From NCBI GenBank assembly GCA_964621615.1, contig CAZUMW010000011.1, forward strand, positions 1 to 64,000: a DNA stretch of 64,000 bases, written 5' to 3'. Positions 25,101-32,886 of this stretch are shown here, piece after piece (position 1 is the stretch's first letter; the number at the start of each line of letters is the position of its first letter). Made by a program: the position numbers and the translations under genes. The notes beneath the pieces are model-generated. The model saw nothing but the letters and a program-made list of their open reading frames with translations. It had not been told where the DNA came from and did no database searches. The stretch comes from CAZUMW01 sp964621615 (GTDB lineage Bacteria; Desulfobacterota; WTBG01; CAIYCZ01; CAIRTM01).

Positions 25101-25398
25101 CGCAGCTCTTGCACCTTTCCCTCAAACGACTTTTTCCTGGGGGACCGGGCTCTATGAGCGGTTTAAACTGCAGTTTTCAACAGATTCGGAATTTCTGCCG
25201 GAAACCGTTATGACGGTACCGCTTTTTCCGTATATGTTTTTAAGCCAGGGAACCTATACGCCGAATCTGCTGGTGTGGACTGTGCTGCGATTGATGTGCA
25301 TGCGCAGCGGAACCGTATACTGGCGAGTTGTAGCCTATGATGATGAATTTGAAGAAATTACAAATACAACCTACCGCAGCTTTACGATTCAGCAGTGA
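22141..25398 (+). CDS. Secreted gingipain-like peptidase, family C25
   Basis: 1085 residues from ATG 22141 (GAGGG upstream), with a Sec signal peptide (KITVIAGIVLAFMTINLKPGSC) and a Cys after SG that could be a lipobox-like end. The N-terminal region (about 30-230) resembles the C25 propeptide. The catalytic core shows the dyad: H833 in NYTGHGGVDVW and C876 in VLNCLSGFF, with the CAxSSG-like LASTSSGF and FTLFGDPATELKL elements that end the domain. Upstream is the DYIIITHEDFYNTV..., YVVLVGDASIDY sub-domain. A beta-sandwich repeat follows to the C-terminus (FSWGTG..., VYWRVVAYDD). Secreted C25 proteases act on proteins outside the cell. In this cluster it may process or export the peptide product. 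A C-terminal sorting signal was not recognised. Confidence 0.9.
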   Translation: MNKITVIAGIVLAFMTINLKPGSCDESDVFVERSTDTEFSAVINIPEYMFSESQAEGYSSCTVEGYGHIKQPGSPAVPARGILIDVPIGADVTLSAEPLACEIINDVVLEPVPERNAVADASGVSRIVETFEENSRQYSVNRFFPAKTAEIEFLGYLRDRRVAKVNIFPLQYNPVLTTARVHTRIRLTLAFSYSVEEPALSRAFRTGSAGPRSEHSSVYEHIYSSCLLNYTNRDRSGTREKPAVIENYRTSASLSSIKSSPFAVKIITSEEGMCKVTYERLENTGVDLSSATHENLVVENRGEIVPTYCSGSGDFSPGDYLIFYAEDFKSLYAKKNVYWLYQDEVHAERMQLIDGTDVSGFEQKASFTHTAHEEEDFVYEQKCPNCSDHYFWTHFNVNATDETEDQYRTRDYTVYLENFVPAGSFSLTVNLKGETSLAAVNPDHHTKIYINNNLAADFTWDGNKELVKEIDGIDPSYFVDGANTITVEAVGGLSDSNIDSYFLNWFELSYSDRFIAEDDLLQFSADTTSGASFTVEGFTDSDIMLFDVTSVQSVKRISGTVTADGSSYSIAFGATGAQNRTYYAVSAGGFVSPDEVEMYTPSDITGTRDSVDYIIITHEDFYNTVLDLQQYRESQGLTVEVVKIQDIYDSYSHGIKDASAIKDFLAHAYTGWHSTDHPAYVVLVGDASIDYRDDLGYADDGNRDYVSTYIYETDVIGDTPTDNWFVCVSGDDYLPDMVIGRMCVKTQDDLENIISKIKAYEQQDLSPWQANVILAADNEDMFESISEGLIELLPEGYNAKEVYIASYDKTSSATDDLITKINSGAVLVNYTGHGGVDVWADEDLLQTPNAVLNQSRNDMELIANRDKLHFLIVLNCLSGFFAHYKDEYCLAEEFARAANKGAIACLASTSSGFPSEHRVLGEFIYDDFFTNGTTTVGPLVYAAKINTYNQVYSRDIVETFTLFGDPATELKLIRDFGDFSPLSPDNTAALAPFPQTTFSWGTGLYERFKLQFSTDSEFLPETVMTVPLFPYMFLSQGTYTPNLLVWTVLRLMCMRSGTVYWRVVAYDDEFEEITNTTYRSFTIQQ

Positions 25399-25946
25399 AA
25401 AAGCCCCCCGAATACCGGCATGAAATTATCCAGATGTGGAAAAACAGCTCCACACCAAAGACTGTACCCATTGCGGGTAGAAGCATGCGGCCGCTTATCG
25501 TATCCGGGGATACCGTGACATTTCAGCCGCGCTTGTGTGCAGGCAGGATTACGGTCGGGGACCTTGTCGTGTTTCGCCTCGATCAGACGCTGGTTGTGCA
25601 TCGTATCATTGATTGCTTTAGACGCAATGATGTATCCTTTTTTAAAGAAAAGGGCGATAACCGTTTTTTCCCGACGGTTATACCCTCAGAGGACATTATC
25701 GGACGTGTGTGCGCCATTCACAAAAAACACGCAACTATTGATTTAACCACAAGGCGATGGATGCTGATCAATACGGCTGCCGGATATTACTGGAAGGTGC
25801 TGTTTCGTTTGCTGGGCGCTGCTGTTTATATAAAGAAAGCCTTCTTCGGCTCGCACAAATTCCCCGGCGCCGCAGCGGTTGTCCGCAAAATCGCTATGGT
25901 ATTCAGCAAGCTACCCACATATTTTTTCGGCTTTCGCCGGGATTAA
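25395..25946 (+). CDS. S26 signal-peptidase-like protein, Sec11/SipW type
   Basis: 183 residues. The GTG start overlaps the peptidase C25 stop by 4 bp (GTGA), so it is co-translated. The serine motif reads AGRSMRPLIVSGD with S30. The second catalytic position is VVHRI (H69) rather than the Lys of bacterial LepB, followed by EKGDN (D88), which is the Ser-His-Asp pattern of archaeal/eukaryotic Sec11 and SipW. Like other RiPP-associated S24/S26 members it lacks the classical N-terminal anchor. A weakly hydrophobic stretch lies around 100-125. Expected role: leader removal or processing of the small peptide, at the membrane. The assignment to the peptide cluster rests on coupling to the C25 gene and proximity. 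Confidence 0.8.
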   Translation: MKKPPEYRHEIIQMWKNSSTPKTVPIAGRSMRPLIVSGDTVTFQPRLCAGRITVGDLVVFRLDQTLVVHRIIDCFRRNDVSFFKEKGDNRFFPTVIPSEDIIGRVCAIHKKHATIDLTTRRWMLINTAAGYYWKVLFRLLGAAVYIKKAFFGSHKFPGAAAVVRKIAMVFSKLPTYFFGFRRD

Positions 25947-25973
25947 GCAGGCGGGTATGCTGTTGTTCTACCT

Positions 25974-27302
25974 TCAAGACCCCTTTTTTTTCCTTTTGAT
26001 GTATTCCATGCGTTCTTTTATTATTTTTTCAAAGCCCCGCTCTTCCGGTTGATAAAAAGCTTTGCCTTTTAAATTATCTGGCATGCAATCCTGGCCGGAT
26101 ATTGCATCGGGATAGTGATGGTCATAGGAATAGCCCCGTCCGTATCCAATTTCTTTCATGAGCTTTGTCGGTGCATTTCGTATGTGCAGCGGCACCGGCA
26201 GATAGCCCGACTCAGCGATTGTACGCTCAACAGCACCATAGGCTTTGTAAACAGCATTGCTTTTTGGCGCGGTGGCGAGATACGTCACCGCCTGTGCAAG
26301 TGCGCAGTATCCTTCCGGCGCGCCGATAAAGTGGAATGCGTCTTTTGCGCTGATACATATGTTCAGCGCCTGAGGATCTGCGTTGCCGATATCTTCGCTG
26401 GCGAAGCGGACAAGGCGGCGGGCTATATACAGAGGATCCTCACCGGCGTGAAGCATTCGGCCGAGCCAGTACAGCGCAGCATTGACATCACTGCTGCGCA
26501 TACTTTTATGCAGAGCAGAAATTAAATTATAGTGTTCTTCCCCGCTTTTGTCATAGAGAAGCATTTTTTTCTGAAGGGCTTCCTCAACATCGGCTTTTGT
26601 CAGAATACGAATGCCGTCTTTTATATGGCTGATCATGGTAACGGCCACTTCGAGCGTGTTAAGGGCCGTACGCGCATCCCCCTGGGAATATGCGGTTATG
26701 TAGTTAAGCACTGTTTGTGAGACGTGAATATTCATGCCGCCCATTCCGCGTCCGGTATCTTCAAGCGATGCTCTTAATATGGATGTAATGTGATCATCTG
26801 TCAGCGGATGAAGAACGAGCACTTTGGTGCGCGAAAGCAGCGGCGATACAACTTCAAAGGAGGGGTTTTCTGTGGTTGCGCCGATAAGCACTATATCGCC
26901 GTGCTCGACACTGGGCAGAAACGCATCCTGCTGAGCCTTGTTGAATCGATGTATTTCATCTATAAAAAGAATCGTCTGTTTTTTCTCTTCCAGTCGTTGT
27001 TTTTGTGCGGATGCCATAATGTCTCTGACGTGCTTAATGCCTGAAGTGACTGCGCTCAGTTGTACGAAATGAGCATCGGCGGAGGATGCAATGAGCCGCG
27101 CCAGCGTGGTTTTGCCCGTTCCGGGAGGCCCCCAGAGAATAATTGAATACAACGGCCCCCCATCTATCATGGTGCGGAGCAGTTTTCCCTTATCGAGAAG
27201 GTGATTTTGTCCGACAAATTCATCTATAGCTGCGGGTCGCATCCGTTCGGCAAGCGGAACAGACGGGGTATTGCTGCTGTTTTGGTCAATTGTACCGGGC
27301 AT
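25974..27302 (-). CDS. rarA: Replication-associated recombination protein RarA (MgsA)
   Basis: RarA is an AAA+ ATPase related to RuvB and clamp loaders that acts at stalled forks. The 442-residue protein begins PLAERMRPAAIDEFVGQNHLLD. Walker A is WGPPGTGKTTLARLI, and Walker B is FIDEIHRFNKAQQDAFLP with sensor 1 GATTENPSF. The C-terminal MgsA domain shows RSSDVNAALYWLGRML and the terminal LKGKAFYQPEERGFE signature. ATG 27302 is preferred over GTG 27311. It runs convergently with the preceding S26 gene (28 bp apart) and is separated from the flagellar genes by 592 bp. Confidence 0.94.
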   Translation of the reverse strand: MPGTIDQNSSNTPSVPLAERMRPAAIDEFVGQNHLLDKGKLLRTMIDGGPLYSIILWGPPGTGKTTLARLIASSADAHFVQLSAVTSGIKHVRDIMASAQKQRLEEKKQTILFIDEIHRFNKAQQDAFLPSVEHGDIVLIGATTENPSFEVVSPLLSRTKVLVLHPLTDDHITSILRASLEDTGRGMGGMNIHVSQTVLNYITAYSQGDARTALNTLEVAVTMISHIKDGIRILTKADVEEALQKKMLLYDKSGEEHYNLISALHKSMRSSDVNAALYWLGRMLHAGEDPLYIARRLVRFASEDIGNADPQALNICISAKDAFHFIGAPEGYCALAQAVTYLATAPKSNAVYKAYGAVERTIAESGYLPVPLHIRNAPTKLMKEIGYGRGYSYDHHYPDAISGQDCMPDNLKGKAFYQPEERGFEKIIKERMEYIKRKKKGS

Positions 27303-27839
27303 AAAGTTCACGTACTATAAAGGTTCATGCAAGTGGCGTACTGATTAATACTAAATTTTAAAACACAGCTTCGCTATATTCAAGCTGCAATTATCCTTCA
27401 TTTTTCCGAATTCGTTGATGCCGTGTTAAAACATACGGTGTTTACCGCATACAGCCCGGGTCATTCGATCCCGAAAGTGGACATGAAGAAGCGTTCAGGA
27501 AATCAGCACTGATTTTCGTATTTTTAGAAAGTAACGCCTGCAGGGCACGGCTCTCCAGGCCCGTTCCGTTAAATCTGTGAAATAGTCGTTAAAACTTATG
27601 AATGCGTGTCAAAATTTTAACCAAAGGGTACCTTTGTTGACATGCCTTATATGTAGAGAAATTAATCTTTTATTTAAATTATGCTATTATTATATGGACT
27701 GTATGTTTTATATCTGAGGTGTATAGACATTAATGCGTCTATATTGCGCACCATACCGCAAATCCGACAACAAAAATAAAGCAAAATCAAATACATGAAA
27801 AAAGGTACGAGCGAAGGCTCCATCCGCATTAACAGCTGT
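27303..27839. other. Intergenic region between rarA and the flagellar operon
   Basis: No gene is visible. The left part should contain the rarA promoter (minus strand). The right part leads to a sigma-54-type promoter at 27840. An activator (NtrC-family) site may lie between, but I see no clear palindrome. There is some GC-rich hairpin potential around 27536-27580. Confidence 0.5.
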
Positions 27840-27855
27840 TGGCATGTTAATTGCT
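27840..27855 (+). promoter_or_regulatory. Sigma-54-type promoter of the flagellar operon
   Basis: TGGCATG-TTAA-TTGCT has the invariant GG (27841-27842) and GC (27853-27854) separated by exactly ten bases, as required for RpoN promoters. It lies 40 bp before motA. Sigma-54 control with an NtrC-type activator is common for the middle flagellar genes of polarly flagellated bacteria. No such activator gene lies in the window. Confidence 0.6.
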
Positions 27856-27894
27856 CAAAATTAATGTTAAATTGATCTGCACGAGGTTTGTTTT

Positions 27895-28671
27895 ATGGAT
27901 ATTGCAACCATTCTGGGGGTTGTAACAGGATTCTCATTAATGTTTGCTGCTATTGCAATGGGCGGCGGTATTGACTGGTTTATTAATATTCCGTCAGTAA
28001 TGATCGTGTTCGGGGGTACTATCGGTGTAACACTTATAAATTATCCTCTCGGTTCTGTCCTGAAGGTAATGAGCGTATTGAAAAACGCCATATTTCACAA
28101 GGAGGAACCGCCGACCGAGCTTATCAAAAATCTTGTTGAATTTTCACGTGTTGCCCGAAGGGAGGGCATACTGGCGCTTCAGTCTCTCACAAAGCAGGTT
28201 GATGACGATTTTCTTGTAAAAGGGATTAACCTTGCCATCGACGGGCTGGAGCCGCAGGTAATCGGTGATATTATGGATATTGAAATTGAACAGCTTGAAA
28301 ACCGGCACAAGTTCGGTGCCGAGGTTTTTTCCACCATGGGAACCTTTGCACCGGCTATGGGGATGATGGGAACGCTGATAGGTCTTGTTCAGATGCTCAT
28401 GCAGATGGATGATCCAAGCAAAATCGGGCCCGCGATGGCAGTGGCCCTTTTGACGACATTTTACGGTGTTGTGCTTGCCAATCTTGTCTGCCTCCCGATA
28501 GCCGGCAAGCTCAAAACCCGAAGCTCCCAGGAGATGCTGCTGAAAAACCTTATGACAGAGGGAATAAAAGCTATACAATCCGGAGATAATCCGCGTATTG
28601 TGGAGCAGAAGCTGCTCGCGTTTATAGAGCCGAAGATGCGCGGTGCGGCGAGCCAGGAGGAGGCTAAATAA
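27895..28671 (+). CDS. motA: Flagellar stator protein MotA
   Basis: MotA surrounds the MotB dimer and couples ion flow to rotation. The 258-residue protein has four transmembrane helices (about 5-20, 28-50, 150-172, 180-202), a large cytoplasmic loop (60-145), and the stator signatures FAPAMGMMGTLIGLVQM and TTFYGVVLANLVCLPIAGKL with the two conserved prolines. It is overlapped by the downstream motB-like gene (TAATG). As the first flagellar gene after the sigma-54-like promoter it begins the operon. Confidence 0.95.
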   Translation: MDIATILGVVTGFSLMFAAIAMGGGIDWFINIPSVMIVFGGTIGVTLINYPLGSVLKVMSVLKNAIFHKEEPPTELIKNLVEFSRVARREGILALQSLTKQVDDDFLVKGINLAIDGLEPQVIGDIMDIEIEQLENRHKFGAEVFSTMGTFAPAMGMMGTLIGLVQMLMQMDDPSKIGPAMAVALLTTFYGVVLANLVCLPIAGKLKTRSSQEMLLKNLMTEGIKAIQSGDNPRIVEQKLLAFIEPKMRGAASQEEAK

Positions 28672-29438
28672 TGCCGAAAGTAAAAAAAATCACGGAAGAA
28701 AAGGCCAGTGACTGGCAGGTTGTTTTTTGCAGCCTTTCCATCATACTGGTGTCTTTTTTCGTGATGCTGTGCTCATATGCAACTATGGAAAAAGGAAAAA
28801 TGGTTGAAGTAAAAAAGAGCTTCCGCGGCGCGCTGGATATCTTTAGCGGGGGTATCCTTTTTGACAAAGGCGACGGGATTGTCGTACCGTCGCCGGACGT
28901 GTACGGCACGCAGGAAAACAAAGTTGCAACACCGATATATTATCTGCTTAAGGGAAAAGGGCTTGCTGATAAAGTCAACTTGAAAAGCACCAGCGATTAC
29001 GTAAGCCTTACTGTAATGGAGTCGCTGCTTTTTGAAAAAGATTCCGCCGTAATAACTGAACCAATGAAGCCGGTGCTGACACGGCTTGCCCTGATGCTGC
29101 AGCAGTTTGATTTGCCGATCCGGGTTGAGGGGCATACTGCAAAACCGGAAGGAGCCCCCGCGGCAGAGGGCAGCGCCCAGAGCTGGGCGCTTTCAGCATT
29201 GAGGGCCGCCAATGTCATGCAGTACATCAAAGAGGCGGGCAATATTCCATCTGACCATCTTTCCGCAGTTGGATATTCCCAGTACCGGCCCTTCCTTAGG
29301 AACAAAACCGAGGAGGAGCGCCGGCAGAACCGGCGTGTTGAAATTATTATACCGCTTAATGACGATTTTTTTGATAAGCGCGGCACCCTGCTTAAAAAGG
29401 CGCCTCCCAGCTTTAAAGCGTGGGATCTATCAACATGA
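28671..29438 (+). CDS. MotB-like stator protein lacking the ion-binding Asp
   Basis: 255 residues: a short cytoplasmic N-terminus, one transmembrane helix (about 17-38), a linker, and a C-terminal OmpA/MotB peptidoglycan-binding domain (IRVEGHTA..., LSAVGYSQYRPFLRN...RRQNRRVEI). Aligned from the conserved Trp (W15 here, W17 in the next gene) the position of the essential proton/sodium-binding Asp is Ser21 (WQVVFCSLSIILVSFF versus WLCTFNDLMTLLLTFF). It therefore should not form a functional channel alone. It may pair with the adjacent normal MotB as a hetero-dimer, or serve as a wall-binding structural protein. It overlaps motA by one base. Confidence 0.85.
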   Translation: MPKVKKITEEKASDWQVVFCSLSIILVSFFVMLCSYATMEKGKMVEVKKSFRGALDIFSGGILFDKGDGIVVPSPDVYGTQENKVATPIYYLLKGKGLADKVNLKSTSDYVSLTVMESLLFEKDSAVITEPMKPVLTRLALMLQQFDLPIRVEGHTAKPEGAPAAEGSAQSWALSALRAANVMQYIKEAGNIPSDHLSAVGYSQYRPFLRNKTEEERRQNRRVEIIIPLNDDFFDKRGTLLKKAPPSFKAWDLST

Positions 29439-29465
29439 GCGTTTCCAACTGAGAGCCAACGGATC

Positions 29466-30308
29466 ATGGCCAAAAAAAAGATTATTGTAGAGCCTGCAGA
29501 AGATACGCAGAAATGGCTTTGTACATTTAATGATTTGATGACATTGCTGCTCACGTTTTTTGTGCTGCTGCTGAGCATGAGCACGCTTCAGGCTGAAAGC
29601 GTGAAAGAGATACGCGACCGCTTTATTAATGCGCTTGGCGTTATGGAAGCCGGACGCATGGAGGAGATGACCCTTATCGATAAAATATTCCGCATTGAGG
29701 AAATCGGAAAAAAGCTGAAGGTTTTTAAAAACCTGATCACTCCCGACGAGGCCGGCGAAGATGAAAACCTTATCACAGAAAGCCATGAGCTTGATAAGCT
29801 GATTGAAAAATTTGCGGTTCTTTCAGAAGAGGGTAAAAGCGAAAAAGAAAAGGATCCGGAAAAGTTTGTGTTTAATCAGTTTCGTGAAATGATACGCGAA
29901 AATTACCGCGAGCCGGGACTTCGTATTATACGTCAGCAGAGAGGGCTCGTGCTTCGAATGACTGATACGATCGCTTTTGAATCAGCCGCGGCTGAACTCA
30001 AAAAGGAGATGTATCCTGTTCTGGATACGCTCGCTGCGCTGACCGGAACCATGAACCTCAATCTGTATATAGAAGGATACACTGATAATACTCCCATTAA
30101 ATCAGAACGTTTTTCATCAAACTGGGAGCTTTCTGTTGAGCGTGCAGTATCTGTTGCTTCTTACCTTCTGGAGCGGGGGGTCGAACCCGGGACAATAGGA
30201 GTGTCGGGCTATGGACCGCTCAAGCCGATTGCATCAAACGGGACTGCGCAGGGAAGACAAAAAAACAGAAGGGTTGAAATAGTCATTATGGGTTTTAAAA
30301 AAACTTAA
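29466..30308 (+). CDS. motB: Flagellar motor protein MotB
   Basis: The 280-residue stator subunit has the essential Asp23 in the transmembrane segment (CTFNDLMTLLLTFFVLLLSMST). A long periplasmic linker with an acidic, Lys-rich stretch follows (about 100-150). The OmpA-like peptidoglycan domain is at the C-terminus (LYIEGYTDNTPI..., VSGYGPLKPIASN...RQKNRRVEIVIM). The gene follows the Asp-less paralogue by 27 bp. The N-terminal linker EIRDRFINALG is the plug region. Confidence 0.93.
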   Translation: MAKKKIIVEPAEDTQKWLCTFNDLMTLLLTFFVLLLSMSTLQAESVKEIRDRFINALGVMEAGRMEEMTLIDKIFRIEEIGKKLKVFKNLITPDEAGEDENLITESHELDKLIEKFAVLSEEGKSEKEKDPEKFVFNQFREMIRENYREPGLRIIRQQRGLVLRMTDTIAFESAAAELKKEMYPVLDTLAALTGTMNLNLYIEGYTDNTPIKSERFSSNWELSVERAVSVASYLLERGVEPGTIGVSGYGPLKPIASNGTAQGRQKNRRVEIVIMGFKKT

Positions 30309-30334
30309 CACTTATTTTCAGGAGTTTTATACAC

Positions 30335-30856
30335 ATGGCAGAAGAAACCACCGAAACTACAGAAGCGCCGGCACCGCCGGAGAAAAAGAAATCACCTGTA
30401 ATGCTTATTGTGATAATTATTCTTGCTGCATTTGTGATCGGCGGCGGGGGTGCGGTCGCTTTTCTGCTGTTTACCGGATCGGATGAAACGCAGGCTCCCC
30501 AGGATCAAAAAGCCGATCAGCCAAAAGCAACAAGCGCGGTAAAAAAAGAAAAGCTCGGGCCGATTGTTATGCTGGAGCCCTTTATCGTGAACCTTGCAGG
30601 ATCGGGCGGGCGAAACTATCTTAAAGTATCCATTAATCTTGAGCTGGCAAATGAGCAGCTTCAAAATGAAATCACCAATAAAATGCCCAAAATACGGGAT
30701 GCTATTCTTCTGATACTGTCAACAAAAACATTTGAGGAAATTAAATCAAGCGAGGGGAAGCTCGTTTTGAAAAACGAGCTGCTTAAGCGCTTAAACAGCT
30801 ATCTGATGACCGGTATGATCGATAACATTTATTTCACCAGTTTTGTGATTCAGTAA
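30335..30856 (+). CDS. fliL: Flagellar basal-body-associated protein FliL
   Basis: FliL surrounds and stabilises the stator. The 173-residue protein has an acidic/Pro-rich N-terminus (ETTETTEAPAPPEKKK), one transmembrane helix (about 24-44) with a Gly-rich patch, and the FliL domain (GPIVMLEPFIVNLAGSGGRNYLKVSINLEL ... IRDAILLILSTKTFEEI). GGAG precedes ATG 30335. The C-terminus TSFVIQ matches the family. A second, divergent FliL-like gene is found further along. Confidence 0.93.
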   Translation: MAEETTETTEAPAPPEKKKSPVMLIVIIILAAFVIGGGGAVAFLLFTGSDETQAPQDQKADQPKATSAVKKEKLGPIVMLEPFIVNLAGSGGRNYLKVSINLELANEQLQNEITNKMPKIRDAILLILSTKTFEEIKSSEGKLVLKNELLKRLNSYLMTGMIDNIYFTSFVIQ

Positions 30857-30884
30857 CATACGAACGGGGAGGCTTTTTAAAAAG

Positions 30885-31865
30885 ATGAGCCAGATACTGA
30901 CTCAGAACGAAGTTGATGAACTCCTGAAAGGCATCACCGGCGGTGAGGTTGAAACAGAGCAGGGGGTAAGCCCTGAGGATTCTGACGAGGGCATAACGCC
31001 CTACGATCTTACAAAGCCGGACAAATCAGTCAAGCTGCCCAAGCTTGTTGTTATTACGGATAAATTTTCACGCTCGTTCCGCATTACCCTTTCAAATACA
31101 ATCCGCAAAATGGCGGAAGTAATGTTTAACTCGAGCGATGTGAAGCGCTTTGATGAATTTTTGAAAGAAATACCGGTTCCGGCAAATATAAATATTTTCT
31201 CAATGGAGCCGCTCAGAGGGCTTAATGTTCTGCTGATGGATTCCAAGCTTGTGTTTTATTTTGTAGAGGTTCTTTTCGGCGGCACCGGAGCGAACAGGGC
31301 AAAAGTTGAGGGCAGGGAGTTTACGTCAATAGAAAATACCGTCATAAAAAAAATAGCCAGGGCTATTCTTGATGACTGGAGCAAAGCATGGGAAACATTT
31401 ATATCAATAAAAAGCGAATATATACGCTCCGAAGTAAATCCGCAGTTCGCAATGGTGGTGCCGCCAAATGAATTGTGTATAGCCATCAGCTTCAGTATCG
31501 AAGTTGAAAATGTGTCCGGGACCATAACAATCTGTATCCCGTTTTCCAACCTGGAGCCGATAAAGGAAAAGCTGATGGGCGACTATGCTGTTGAAGTAAC
31601 GTCACGAAAAGATCCTTTCTGGAGTAAAACCATCAGAAACGAAATACAAAATGTCAATGTTGATGTTAAGGCAGAGCTCGGCAGAACTGTTATAAAGGGG
31701 CGTGACCTTCTGGCGCTTTCTGTAGGGGACATTATTCCTTTGAACAAATTTGTTGCCAGCGATATGAATATTTATGCTGAGGGCATAGCAAAGTTCAAGG
31801 GACAGCCGGGGACCTTCCACGGCAATAACGCAGTTCAGATAACCAATTTGATTGAGAGGAGGTAA
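30885..31865 (+). CDS. fliM: Flagellar motor switch protein FliM
   Basis: FliM is the C-ring switch component that binds phosphorylated CheY. 326 residues. The N-terminal CheY-binding peptide begins SQILTQNEVDELLKGI, the consensus LSQxEIDALL form. The CheC/CheX-like middle domain (60-230) contains KLVFYFVEVLFGGTG. The C-terminal SpoA domain includes VDVKAELGRTVIKGRDLLALSVGDIIPLNKF. The gene is preceded by GGGGAGG and followed by fliN after 5 bp. Confidence 0.95.
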   Translation: MSQILTQNEVDELLKGITGGEVETEQGVSPEDSDEGITPYDLTKPDKSVKLPKLVVITDKFSRSFRITLSNTIRKMAEVMFNSSDVKRFDEFLKEIPVPANINIFSMEPLRGLNVLLMDSKLVFYFVEVLFGGTGANRAKVEGREFTSIENTVIKKIARAILDDWSKAWETFISIKSEYIRSEVNPQFAMVVPPNELCIAISFSIEVENVSGTITICIPFSNLEPIKEKLMGDYAVEVTSRKDPFWSKTIRNEIQNVNVDVKAELGRTVIKGRDLLALSVGDIIPLNKFVASDMNIYAEGIAKFKGQPGTFHGNNAVQITNLIERR

Positions 31866-31870
31866 TCTCT

Positions 31871-32332
31871 ATGCCGAATGAAAATGACGATATTTTCAGC
31901 GAAACAAACGGCGCTGACGAGAATATCGACGATATTTCATGGGATGATGTATCAGATGAGCTTGAGCAGAAGCCCGAAGGCAAGCAGTCCGCATCCGGCG
32001 AAGCAAAAGAAGAACAATCAAAGAAGCCTGCAGAGTTTTCCGAGCTGAAAAAAACAAATGTATCCGTAGCGTCAAAAAACATCGATTTTATATTGGACAT
32101 TCCGCTCGAGGTTACCGTTGAGCTGGGCCGGACGTCTATGCCGATTTATGATTTGCTGCAGCTGGGTCAGGGATCGATTATCGAGCTTTCCAAGCAGGCC
32201 GGTGAGCCGCTCGAGATTCTGGTTAACCAGAAGCTTATCGCAAAGGGTGAGGTGGTTGTAGTCAATGACAAGTTCGGTATCAGGCTCACCGAAGTTGTCA
32301 GCCCTCAGGAGCGCGTTGAAAATCTTACGTGA
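31871..32332 (+). CDS. fliN: Flagellar motor switch protein FliN
   Basis: 153 residues. An acidic N-terminal extension (1-75, Glu/Asp rich) precedes the single SpoA domain: DIPLEVTVELGRTSMPIYDLLQLGQGSIIELSKQAGEPLEILVNQ ... VVVNDKFGIRLTEVVSP. FliN forms the lower C-ring with FliM and docks FliH. AGGAGG stands before ATG 31871. Its 3' end overlaps a possible GTG start of fliO. Confidence 0.95.
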   Translation: MPNENDDIFSETNGADENIDDISWDDVSDELEQKPEGKQSASGEAKEEQSKKPAEFSELKKTNVSVASKNIDFILDIPLEVTVELGRTSMPIYDLLQLGQGSIIELSKQAGEPLEILVNQKLIAKGEVVVVNDKFGIRLTEVVSPQERVENLT

Positions 32333-32340
32333 GTTTATTG

Positions 32341-32886
32341 ATGAAAATTTTTATTTGTCTGATTTCAATCATTGTTTTAAACAGCACCGGTTACTGCGCC
32401 CAGCCTGAAGCGGGGCAAAGCGGTCCGGATTTTGTAACAATGATTACCCGGATGGTATCGGCGCTGGCTATTATCCTGGGTGCAATGATGCTGGTTCTTT
32501 ATCTTTTGAAAAAAATATATCTGCCCAGGAAAAGTCTGTTTGCACATGAGCGCGCTGTCCGGATTGTTGAGACGCTCCACCTCGGCCCGAAAAAATCAGT
32601 TGCTTTGATCAAAGCCGGAGAAGATCATATCCTTTTGGGCCTCACATCACAGTCTATTACGTTCTTATCAAAAATAGATATTCCGGATGAGCAGGCACCA
32701 TCAGCAGAGCGTGCCGGGAGCTTGCATATTGAAACACCCGGTGTGTACGGATCCGGAAGAAAAAAAGGCCTTATTCAAAACTTTCAGCGGAACAATGCGC
32801 GGGGATTTGTGGAGGCAGTGAAAAGTCTTATATCAGCATCATCGGGCAGCCGCGCTTCAGACAGAACGGCAGCGAGGAATATATGA
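32341..32886 (+). CDS. fliO: Flagellar biosynthesis protein FliO
   Basis: 181 residues from ATG 32341 (an in-frame GTG 32329 is possible; neither has a strong ribosome site). The N-terminus looks like a signal peptide (KIFICLISIIVLNSTGYCA), followed by a transmembrane helix (about 38-60: MVSALAIILGAMMLVLYLLKKIYL). The cytoplasmic FliO domain reads VRIVETLHLGPKKSVALIKAGEDHILLGLT. FliO aids assembly of the FliPQR export gate. It overlaps the fliP start (ATGA), and its place between fliN and fliP is conserved. Confidence 0.85.
   Translation: MKIFICLISIIVLNSTGYCAQPEAGQSGPDFVTMITRMVSALAIILGAMMLVLYLLKKIYLPRKSLFAHERAVRIVETLHLGPKKSVALIKAGEDHILLGLTSQSITFLSKIDIPDEQAPSAERAGSLHIETPGVYGSGRKKGLIQNFQRNNARGFVEAVKSLISASSGSRASDRTAARNI

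Noticed and set aside
27536..27580. GC-rich region that might be a c-di-GMP riboswitch before motA
   Set aside because: No GEMM core motif was found.
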